From Nitrospirota bacterium (GTDB lineage Bacteria > Nitrospirota > UBA9217), in NCBI GenBank assembly GCA_013334545.1, contig JAAXXJ010000066.1, positions 1-12,405 on the forward strand: DNA of 12,405 nt. Reading direction: 5' to 3'. The notes beneath the pieces are model-generated. The model saw nothing but the letters and a program-made list of their open reading frames with translations, had not been told where the DNA came from and did not search any database. Each line of letters begins with the position of its first letter. Position 1 is the first letter of the stretch. The translations under genes and the position numbers were made by a program. Below, piece after piece: positions 7,700-12,405 of the stretch.

Positions 7700-7782
7700 G
7701 TCATTCCCGCATCGATTCTGAGCGGGGATCCAGCCTGACATAAAAAAATGCTGGATCCCCGATAGAAGCGTTCGGGGAGGGC
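7700..7782. repeat. Inverted pair of REP-like elements
   Basis: Copy A (7700-7734) reads on the + strand from TCATTCCCG to GCGGGGATCCAGC. Copy B (7750-7782) is on the - strand and ends in the same GGGGATCCAGC. Each copy can fold alone (CCCGC...GCGGG in A; CCCCGA...TCGGGG in B). Together GGGGATCCAGC (7724-7734) pairs with GCTGGATCCCC (7750-7760) across a 15-base A-rich loop. The TCATTCCCGC...GCGGGAATCCAG theme is a familiar bacterial intergenic repeat (recall). It sits just downstream of the activator gene and could serve as a transcript 3' end or insulate it from the next promoter, though no U-tract follows the stem. Confidence 0.72.
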
Positions 7783-7906
7783 GGTTGAAGCGCGTCCCCT
7801 CTTCCCGGTAAAATACCTTTTTCTCATTCAGATCGCGTATTGTCTCATCGTCGCCGGTCCTCCCTTCCATGACCATCCTCGCCACCCCCGCTGGCATGCA
7901 AACACT

Positions 7907-7922
7907 ATCTCACGCATGAGAC
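7907..7922. promoter_or_regulatory. Upstream activator palindrome 1 (ATCTCA-CGCA-TGAGAC)
   Basis: Six-base arms around a 4-base centre, five of six arm positions paired. It shares the form GTCTCA-N4-TGAGAC with the second site 24 bases downstream (centre to centre). Its centre lies about 122 bases before the start predicted from the sigma-54 element, a typical enhancer distance for NtrC-family activators. Binding by the protein at 6208-7530 is inferred. Confidence 0.6.
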
Positions 7923-7930
7923 TGTCCCCT

Positions 7931-7946
7931 GTTTCACTGGTGAGAC
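7931..7946. promoter_or_regulatory. Upstream activator palindrome 2 (GTTTCA-CTGG-TGAGAC)
   Basis: Matches the reverse complement of site 1 in nearly every arm position, and its inner bases extend the dyad (TTTCACTGGTGAGA). Five of six arm positions pair. Its centre is about 98 bases before the predicted transcription start. A tandem of two such palindromes is what a Fis-type helix-turn-helix dimer pair would bind. Confidence 0.6.
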
Positions 7947-7968
7947 TTCCTCCCGGGCTATCTTGACA

Positions 7969-7981
7969 TAACCCATTGAAT
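7969..7981 (-). promoter_or_regulatory. IHF-like site between activator sites and promoter
   Basis: TAACCCATTGAAT fits the reverse complement of the IHF consensus (YAA-N4-TTGATW) with one mismatch, in an AT-rich patch of otherwise GC-rich DNA. It sits 23 bases after the second palindrome and 28 before the -24 element, where IHF bends DNA at many sigma-54 promoters. The consensus is loose, so chance is possible. Confidence 0.35.
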
Positions 7982-8009
7982 AATAACGGTTCAGGCCCTT
8001 CTCTCCCGA

Positions 8010-8025
8010 TGGCATGCACCTTGCT
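8010..8025 (+). promoter_or_regulatory. Sigma-54 (-24/-12) promoter for receiver-EAL-cheW-mcp genes
   Basis: TGGCATGCACCTTGCT matches TGGCACG-N4-TTGCW at every scored position but one (C to T at the sixth), with GG (8011-8012) and GC (8023-8024) separated by exactly ten bases. The predicted start is near 8036, giving a leader of about 32 bases before ATG 8068. Upstream palindromes and an IHF-like site complete the usual architecture, and a sigma-54 activator gene ends 480 bases upstream. Confidence 0.82.
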
Positions 8026-8067
8026 CTTATGATGATCATGAGCGCCTGTCCAAAGGGAGAGTTTACC

Positions 8068-8454
8068 ATGAACCGGAACATCCTGCTTGTCGATGACGAG
8101 GTGGCATTTCTGCTTCCCATGAGAAAGATGCTGCATGGACCGGGGATCCGGGTGGATACCGCCGAGACCTACGAGAAGGCAATCGAACTCCTGAAAGCCG
8201 CCGATTATGACGCGGTGATCGCCGATATCCGCCTCGGCGGCATTCTGTCCCGTGAAGGCCTGGCAATCCTGGATTTCATCAAGGGGCGCGACGGCAACAC
8301 CAAGGTTATCATCATGACCGGATTCGGCGGCCCCGATGTCATGAAGGAGGCCTATCACCTCAAGGCGGATTACTATTTCGAGAAGCCGGTTTCGTACAAG
8401 ACCCTGTCCCTGGCCCTGAGCGAGCTGGGAGTGACGGACCATGAGAACGCCTGA
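8068..8454 (+). CDS. Stand-alone receiver domain response regulator
   Basis: 128 residues, a single CheY-like receiver with no output domain. D9-D10 form the acidic pocket, D53 (AVIADIRL) is the phospho-acceptor, IIMTGF carries the Thr, and EKPVS carries the Lys-Pro. The start is ATG 8068 with AGGGAGAG at 8054-8061; an ATG at 8014 would lie inside the sigma-54 promoter and is rejected. It overlaps the EAL gene by 14 bases, so the two are coupled. Receiver and EAL domains are commonly fused in one protein; here they appear as two subunits. The receiver could gate the EAL protein in trans, or compete for phosphate from the six-PAS kinase or a CheA encoded elsewhere. Which kinase phosphorylates it cannot be told. 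Confidence 0.92.
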   Translation: MNRNILLVDDEVAFLLPMRKMLHGPGIRVDTAETYEKAIELLKAADYDAVIADIRLGGILSREGLAILDFIKGRDGNTKVIIMTGFGGPDVMKEAYHLKADYYFEKPVSYKTLSLALSELGVTDHENA

Positions 8455-9229
8455 CGATCGTATCGGCAGCATTTACAGCCTCATGCTCCGGGGATTCTAC
8501 TCAACGGCGTTCCAGCCCATTGTCGATACGGGTTCGGGACAGGCCATCGGCTATGAGTCGCTGCTCCGGGGCCCGGAGGACACGCCGCTGGCGGATCCCA
8601 ACCGTCTCTTCAACGAGGCAGGTTATCTGCCGGAGAGCGTCCGACTCAAGCTAGACCGCGCCTGCATCGACTCGGCGGTCAGGACCGGCAGGAACCTGCC
8701 GAACGACGCCCTGCTCTTCATCAATATCCTGGGCTCGACGCTCATCCAGCTGACCTCACTGCTCGGCGAGTTCATTGCCTTGCTGGGCATGCTGAGGATC
8801 GCCCCCGGCCGCATCGTCTTTGAGGTTTCGGAAACAACAAGCTGCGCGATGACCGAGGACCTGGTACGGTGCATCCGTTGCTTGCAGCAAGCCGGCATCC
8901 GCGTGGCGCTCGATGATATCGGCGTCCGGTCCCCCTATCTCTATCATCTGCTCTGCCTGGAGCCCGAGTTCCTGAAGATGGACCGGATCTTCGTGCATGA
9001 CATCGACCGGAATCCACGGAAGCAGCTTCTGGTGGACAGCATGGCGCGCATGGCCGAGCGCATGGGCGCCCGGCTTATAGCCGAAGGGATCGAAACGGCA
9101 GACGAGTTCTCGACCATAAAGGCGCTGAGCGTCCCTATGTCCCAGGGGTACTATCTCGGCCGTCCCCGGCCAGCCGGTCAGTGGCTGGCGGCAGGCTGCG
9201 CTGGGTCGGGCATGAGAGCGGTGGGCTGA
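8441..9229 (+). CDS. EAL domain protein (putative c-di-GMP phosphodiesterase)
   Basis: 262 residues, essentially one EAL domain with no sensor or GGDEF part, cytoplasmic. Catalytic and metal ligands appear present: E39 in YESLLRG (EAL-equivalent), N95, E128/E131 (FEVSE), D158-D159, K179 (LKMD), E215 (AEGIE), Q235 (QGYYLGRP). Loop 6, normally DDFGTGYSS, is DDIGVRSPY, a strong departure in the segment that couples dimerisation to metal binding, so activity may be conditional or weak. Expected reaction: hydrolysis of c-di-GMP to pGpG. ATG 8441 has GGGAG at 8427-8431. It overlaps the receiver gene and abuts cheW, which makes an operon from the sigma-54 promoter likely. It may be regulated by the separate receiver. 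Confidence 0.88.
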   Translation: MRTPDDRIGSIYSLMLRGFYSTAFQPIVDTGSGQAIGYESLLRGPEDTPLADPNRLFNEAGYLPESVRLKLDRACIDSAVRTGRNLPNDALLFINILGSTLIQLTSLLGEFIALLGMLRIAPGRIVFEVSETTSCAMTEDLVRCIRCLQQAGIRVALDDIGVRSPYLYHLLCLEPEFLKMDRIFVHDIDRNPRKQLLVDSMARMAERMGARLIAEGIETADEFSTIKALSVPMSQGYYLGRPRPAGQWLAAGCAGSGMRAVG

Positions 9230-9253
9230 ATGCCGCAGCAAAAGGAGATCGCG

Positions 9254-9769
9254 ATGAATGCATCGACAGTTCCTGCATTGACCCAATACCTGACCTTCCT
9301 GCTGGGAGACGAGGTATTCTCCCTGGAGATCAGCAAGGTGCGCGAGGTGTTGGATTATACGATCGTCACCCGGGTGCCGCGCATGCCGGCATATCTGCAG
9401 GGCGTGATCAATCTCCGGGGGAGCGTGGTCCCGGTCATTGACCTGCGGCTCAAGTTCGGGATGCCTGCAGCGGACGTGACCGTGAGCACCTGCATCATCA
9501 TCGTTGAGGCGATCGTCAACGACGAACAGGTGATTCTGGGCCTGCTCGCTGACTCGGTCCAGGAAGTGCTCGAGCTCGACCAAGAGAGCATCAAGCCGGC
9601 TCCCCGCATCGGGACGAAGCTCGATACCAGGTTCATCAAGGGGATGGGCCGCCAGAACGACCGGTTCAACATCATCCTCGATCTCGACCGCGTGTTCTCC
9701 TCTGACGAGATCGACCTGGTTCAAGAGCTCCGTGAGGCCGCCGAGGTGTCCCCGCGGCAGAGCGCGTGA
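9254..9769 (+). CDS. cheW: CheW-type chemotaxis coupling protein
   Basis: 171 residues, one CheW domain over nearly the full length: YLTFLLGDEVFSLEISKVREVL at the start, PRMPAYLQGVINLRGSVVPVIDL in the middle, and a C-terminal RFIKGMG...FNIILDLDRVF. CheW links MCP signalling tips to the CheA kinase in receptor arrays. ATG 9254 is chosen for AAAGGAGAT at 9241-9249; ATG 9230 abuts the EAL stop but lacks its own site. It is followed by an MCP gene after 58 bases, suggesting the pair work together. No cheA is in the window, so the array kinase must come from another locus. The tail after about residue 155 is charged and not part of the fold. Confidence 0.93.
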   Translation: MNASTVPALTQYLTFLLGDEVFSLEISKVREVLDYTIVTRVPRMPAYLQGVINLRGSVVPVIDLRLKFGMPAADVTVSTCIIIVEAIVNDEQVILGLLADSVQEVLELDQESIKPAPRIGTKLDTRFIKGMGRQNDRFNIILDLDRVFSSDEIDLVQELREAAEVSPRQSA

Positions 9770-9776
9770 CCGGTCC

Positions 9777-9790
9777 GCGCGACGTCGCGC
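9777..9790. repeat. Perfect 14-base palindrome between cheW and mcp
   Basis: GCGCGACGTCGCGC is fully self-complementary and starts eight bases after the cheW stop. It could form a strong RNA stem in the cheW-mcp transcript (for processing or different expression of the two genes) or be an operator. No U-tract follows, so simple termination is not expected. Confidence 0.4.
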
Positions 9791-9827
9791 ATTTGCTGGC
9801 GCTGCCCAAAGTTACCGGGAGGTACCT

Positions 9828-11636
9828 ATGAAGTTCTTCCACATTGACGTAAAGTTCAGAACAAAGATACTCTTCATCATCGGGCTGACGCTGGCGGGCA
9901 TCGTCGCGGTGATCACGCTCTCGCTTTTCACGATGAAGCGGGAGCTTTTCGAGGACCGGAAGGTGAAGACCAAGCATGTCGTGGAGTCCGCGTTCGGCGT
10001 GCTCGAGTACTATGACGGGCTTGTGAAGGAGGGCAAGATGACCGTGGCGGAGGCGCAGTCCGCCGCCGTGAAGGTCGTCAAGGGCCTGCGCTACGAGGGC
10101 AAAGAGTATTTCTGGATCAATGACGACAAGACGCCGGTCCCGACCATGATCATGCACCCTACGGTGACGAGCCTGGACGGCAAGGTGCTTGACGATGCGA
10201 AGTTCAACTGCGCCACGAGCCTCCAGGAGGGTACGGACGGGGTCATCCGGAAGACCGACGGCAGGATGAACCTCTTTTCCGCCTTTGTGCAGGTGGCGAA
10301 GGCAAGCGGACACGGGTACGTAGCCTACAACTGGCCGAAGCCCTTGCAGGGCGGCGGAGCGACGAAAGAGCTCTATACCAAGATGTCCTACGTGAAGATG
10401 TTCGCGCCCTGGGGCTGGGTGATCGGGAGCGGTATCTATATCGACGACGTCGACGCCGTTTTCTATAAGGAAGCGGTCAAATACTCGGTCTTCGCAGGTA
10501 TCATCATAGCGCTCATTCTTGTCGTGAGCATGCTGATCACCCAAAAGGTCATCGCTGCGCTGCACGAGGCGGTCCGGGTTTCCAATCGCCTGGCCGAAGG
10601 GGACCTGACCGTGGACATCGCCATCCGGAGCCGCGACGAGACCGGGCAACTGCTCACGTCGATGAAGAATATGGTCGGGAAGCTTCAGGAGATCGTGGCG
10701 GGCGTGAAGGCGGCGGCCGGCACCGTGTCGGAAGGCAGCGGGCGCCTGTCCGCGGGCGCCGAAATGGTCTCGCAGCGGACAACGGAGCAGGCGGCGTCGG
10801 CCGAGGAGGCGTCGTCGTCGGTCGAGGAAATGCACGCAACGATCAAGCAGAACGCGGACAATGCCATGATGACCGAGAAGATCGCCCTCAAATCGGCGGC
10901 GGACGCCGAGGCAAGCGGCAAGGCGGTCGCCGAGGCAGTATACGCCATGAAGAACATCGCCGAGAAGATCACGATCATCGAGGAGATCGCGCGCCAGACG
11001 AACCTGCTGGCCCTGAACGCCGCCATCGAAGCTGCCCGGGCAGGCGAGCACGGCAGGGGGTTCGCCGTCGTGGCCTCCGAGGTGCGGAAACTCGCGGAGC
11101 GGAGCCACACGGCGGCCGTGGAGATCGGCCATCTTTCCGGCTCGAGCGTGGATGTGGCCGAGCGCGCCGGAACGATGCTCACGAAGCTGGTGCCCGATAT
11201 CCAGAAGACCGCGGAGCTGGTGCAGGAGATCACCGCTGCCTCCCGGGAGCAGTCCTCAGGCACGGACCAGATCAACGCGTCGATCCAGCAGCTGAACCAC
11301 GTGATCCAGCAGAACGCCGGGGCTGCCGAGGAAATATCCTCCACGTCCCAGGAGCTTTCCTCACAGGCCGATGAGCTGCTTAAGACCATTTCCTTCTTCA
11401 AGGTCAATGGAAACGGCGGGACCACCGGTCCTGCGTTGCCGCCTTCACCGACAAAGGTCAGGGCGCATGACCTCGTGCAGACCGCCCGTCCGCGTCAGCC
11501 GCGGCCCGACATGGCCTATGCCCACGCGGGAAGCAGGGCGGCGGGTGTTCACCTCAACCTGGGAACGCATGGAGGAGGCAGCGGCAAGAACGGGAAGAAC
11601 GGCGACAGCAGGGATGCGGAGTTCGAGGAATTCTAG
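9828..11636 (+). CDS. Methyl-accepting chemotaxis protein with single Cache sensor
   Basis: 602 residues. Start ATG 9828 has GGGAGG at 9817-9822; the upstream in-frame ATG 9732 lies inside cheW and is rejected. TM1 is about 14-35 and TM2 about 220-240, framing a periplasmic domain with sCache_2 signatures (EYFWIND, MIMHP, SLDGKVL, YNWPKP, APWGWVIGSGIYIDDV). That family typically binds small organic acids or similar ligands; the ligand here is unknown. HAMP is about 240-295 (NRLAEGDLTVDI). The signalling coiled coil runs to about 555, with the conserved hairpin tip ARQTNLLALNAAIEAARAGE near 388-407 that contacts CheA/CheW. A Gly/Pro/Lys-rich linker of some 70 residues ends in EFEEF, which fits the x-[HFYW]-x2-[HFYW] docking peptide for CheR/CheB. 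It is the last gene of the sigma-54 operon, next to its likely CheW partner. Confidence 0.95.
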   Translation: MKFFHIDVKFRTKILFIIGLTLAGIVAVITLSLFTMKRELFEDRKVKTKHVVESAFGVLEYYDGLVKEGKMTVAEAQSAAVKVVKGLRYEGKEYFWINDDKTPVPTMIMHPTVTSLDGKVLDDAKFNCATSLQEGTDGVIRKTDGRMNLFSAFVQVAKASGHGYVAYNWPKPLQGGGATKELYTKMSYVKMFAPWGWVIGSGIYIDDVDAVFYKEAVKYSVFAGIIIALILVVSMLITQKVIAALHEAVRVSNRLAEGDLTVDIAIRSRDETGQLLTSMKNMVGKLQEIVAGVKAAAGTVSEGSGRLSAGAEMVSQRTTEQAASAEEASSSVEEMHATIKQNADNAMMTEKIALKSAADAEASGKAVAEAVYAMKNIAEKITIIEEIARQTNLLALNAAIEAARAGEHGRGFAVVASEVRKLAERSHTAAVEIGHLSGSSVDVAERAGTMLTKLVPDIQKTAELVQEITAASREQSSGTDQINASIQQLNHVIQQNAGAAEEISSTSQELSSQADELLKTISFFKVNGNGGTTGPALPPSPTKVRAHDLVQTARPRQPRPDMAYAHAGSRAAGVHLNLGTHGGGSGKNGKNGDSRDAEFEEF

Positions 11637-11653
11637 AGGAACATCGGCGCCAT

Positions 11654-12016
11654 ATGGGGATGGCCGGCCGGTCCCGGGGAGGCATGAGGACCTCGGGGCC
11701 GGCATTCGTTCCTGAAGATCGGACGCTGTGCCCCGCCAGCACGGAGACGGCGCTAGATGACGTGCACGAGGGCACGAATGCAGGAAGGGCTTGCTCGGTC
11801 ATCAGCGGAACGCTCTGCAAGGGCGTGGTGCAAGGGACCTTTGCCAATAAATGCAAGAACTGCGAGATCTGCGACTTCTACCAGCTTGTGCGGAAGGAAG
11901 AGGGTCCCAATTTCATCTTTTCCATCCTCCTGCTGAAGCTACTCAGAAAGTACCCTTTTCTCCTTGCACGTTCAAATAGCCAGGCTGGCCCGGGGATTGC
12001 GGCATCCAAGTACTGA
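11654..12016 (+). CDS. Degenerate two-CW-like protein
   Basis: 120 residues. From about residue 26 the sequence follows the pattern I know from small 'two-CW domain' proteins: LCPASTETALDDVHEGTNAGRAC, then SGTLCKG, VQGTFA, CKNCEICDFYQLVRKEEGPNF. Seven Cys occur, fitting a small metal- or redox-binding protein. Both features that name the family are damaged: the N-terminal CW segment is absent and replaced by an unrelated Gly/Arg-rich stretch, and the second CW reads CS (GRACSVISG). A C-terminal extension (after LLKLLRK) also looks foreign. ATG 11654 has only AGAGGA at 11636-11641; ATG 11684 has GGGGAGG too close. It may be a decayed copy. It lies 17 bases after the MCP gene and may share its transcript. 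Confidence 0.6.
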   Translation: MGMAGRSRGGMRTSGPAFVPEDRTLCPASTETALDDVHEGTNAGRACSVISGTLCKGVVQGTFANKCKNCEICDFYQLVRKEEGPNFIFSILLLKLLRKYPFLLARSNSQAGPGIAASKY

Positions 12017-12078
12017 CAGCTTGATGCTGCAATCGTCAAGGAAGCGTCATGCTCATCGCTCGCTCACCTTGGAACGAA

Positions 12079-12195
12079 CTACAGGGTGGCGTTCGCTGCT
12101 GGATTGAGGTCGAGGCTCGACCGGTCCCCGCGCTGATAATGAAGATACCCCGCCAGCCCCACCATGGCCGCGTTGTCGATGCAGAGATCCATGTC
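12079..12195 (-). pseudogene. tsaD: 3' fragment of tsaD (tRNA t6A synthesis) on the - strand
   Basis: Read on the - strand, the frame ending at TAG 12079-12081 gives LCIDNAAMVGLAGY and then RSSLDLNPAANATL, the typical C-terminus of TsaD (Kae1/Gcp/YgjD), including the conserved DNAAM motif whose Asp helps hold the metal. TsaD makes the N6-threonylcarbamoyl modification of A37 in tRNAs. Only about the last 38 residues are present; upstream the frame continues directly into a receiver-domain sequence, so the gene is cut. An intact tsaD must be elsewhere if this is real genome sequence. Confidence 0.72.
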
Positions 12196-12282
12196 CGGCA
12201 GACTGAGATCCAGAATGATCAGATCCGGCGATTGGGTGGCCGCCAACGTCAGGCCCTCCTCCCCGCGCGAGGCGGTCGCTAT
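12190..12282 (-). pseudogene. Receiver-domain fragment fused in frame to the tsaD piece
   Basis: The same - strand frame, upstream of the tsaD part, reads ATASRGEEGLTLAATQ and then SPDLIILDLSLPDMD, an internal receiver segment around the phospho-acceptor Asp (codon 12208-12210). It lacks strand 1 and everything after strand 3. Upstream in frame there is a TGA (12289-12291) and no start. The receiver stops exactly where the TsaD sequence starts, so this is a join, not a known domain architecture. Confidence 0.65.
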
Positions 12283-12405
12283 CGCCCGTCAGCATCCCGA
12301 ACGGTCGGTGGTATTCTTCGCCGCCGGCTTCGAGACCACCATCGCCCCGGTGGCGGCGATGATCGCCGAGGGCTTGCCGTTCAACCTCAGTATTCTGCTG
12401 GCCGG
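12269..12405 (+). pseudogene. hypD: Internal fragment of hypD (hydrogenase maturation) running off the window
   Basis: On the + strand the frame reads EAVAIARQHPERSVVFFAAG and then FETTIAPVAAMIAEG, matching the conserved central region of HypD, the Fe-S scaffold protein that with HypC builds the Fe(CN)2CO centre of NiFe hydrogenases. The 5' part of the gene is missing: before residue EAV the sequence is instead the receiver fragment on the other strand. The fragment continues past the window end, so its 3' integrity cannot be judged. No other hydrogenase gene is near. Confidence 0.7.

Larger units (their letters stand above)
7531..8067. other. Intergenic region: REP-like pair followed by sigma-54 control region
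   Basis: 537 bases without a supported gene. 7531-7699: no recognisable feature apart from a small TCTC-GTAA-GAGA dyad near 7655. 7700-7782: inverted pair of REP-like elements. 7783-7906: nothing firm; a lone GTCTCA half site is at 7842-7847. 7907-7946: two activator-type palindromes. 7969-7981: IHF-like site. 8010-8025: sigma-54 promoter. 8026-8067: leader with the ribosome binding site. ORFs on the - strand here run antisense through the repeats and lack support. Confidence 0.7.

Noticed and set aside
7592..7897. - strand ORF of 101 aa in the intergenic region
   Set aside because: Its second half is just the translated REP-like pair and the rest shows no family match, so I do not support it as a gene.
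7963..7968. TTGACA as a sigma-70 -35 box
   Set aside because: No acceptable -10 hexamer lies 16-18 bases downstream; the sigma-54 element explains the promoter better.
7828..8472. - strand ORF of 214 aa over the sigma-54 control region and receiver gene
   Set aside because: It runs antisense through the promoter, the palindromes and a clear receiver domain.
9672..11132. 486-residue - strand ORF opposite cheW/mcp
   Set aside because: It is antisense to well-conserved Cache, HAMP and MCP signalling sequence; His/Arg/Asp-rich with no domain.
12053..12295. - strand ORF of 80 aa at the window end
   Set aside because: It is in a different frame from the TsaD and receiver fragments, which carry recognisable motifs; this frame shows none.
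1..12405. CRISPR array, tRNA, rRNA, transposase or phage genes
   Set aside because: No regularly spaced repeats, no tRNA- or rRNA-like sequence and no transposase, integrase or phage motif were seen on either strand.

Overview
The window is GC-rich bacterial DNA whose genes are almost all on the + strand and deal with signalling: c-di-GMP, two-component phosphorelay, sigma-54 control and chemotaxis. The family mix (pseudo-receiver-PilZ protein, a DUF6982-like protein, a six-PAS NtrB-like kinase with an NtrC-like partner, an sCache MCP with a C-terminal CheR-docking peptide, a two-CW-like protein) recalls Nitrospirota or Desulfobacterota/Geobacter-like bacteria. That placement is recalled from family distribution and is not tested here.

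Layout. 1-253: a possible 3' tail of an upstream gene, then a noncoding leader with a palindromic interspersed-type repeat. 254-934: pseudo-receiver + PilZ c-di-GMP effector. 989-1150: small unrecognised ORF. 1214-1618: DUF6982-like protein. 1713-2954: MFS transporter. 3086-7530: a sensor kinase with six PAS domains, translationally coupled (TGATG) to an NtrC-type sigma-54 activator. 7531-8067: a 537-base intergenic region with an inverted pair of REP-like elements and then a well-formed sigma-54 control region. 8068-11636: stand-alone receiver, EAL protein, CheW and methyl-accepting chemotaxis protein. 11654-12016: degenerate two-CW-like protein. 12079-12405: a jumble of gene pieces (TsaD 3' end and a receiver piece on the - strand, a HypD piece on the + strand).

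How it fits together. The most interesting unit is the central circuit. The intergenic region ahead of the receiver-EAL-CheW-MCP genes has a -24/-12 element (8010-8025) that departs from the consensus at one scored position. Upstream lie two 16-bp palindromes of the form GTCTCA-N4-TGAGAC, 24 bp apart and centred near -98 and -122, with an IHF-like site between them and the promoter. The adjacent NtrC-type protein is the obvious candidate to bind the palindromes. The inferred flow is: cytoplasmic six-PAS kinase, then sigma-54 activator, then expression of a c-di-GMP phosphodiesterase together with its own receiver, a CheW and an MCP. The PilZ protein upstream could read the resulting c-di-GMP change. 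No cheA, cheR, cheB or diguanylate cyclase gene is present, so the circuit must use partners elsewhere.

The last 330 bases should be treated with caution. Three unrelated gene fragments meet with no spacers, which suggests either a scrambled remnant region or a chimeric contig end.
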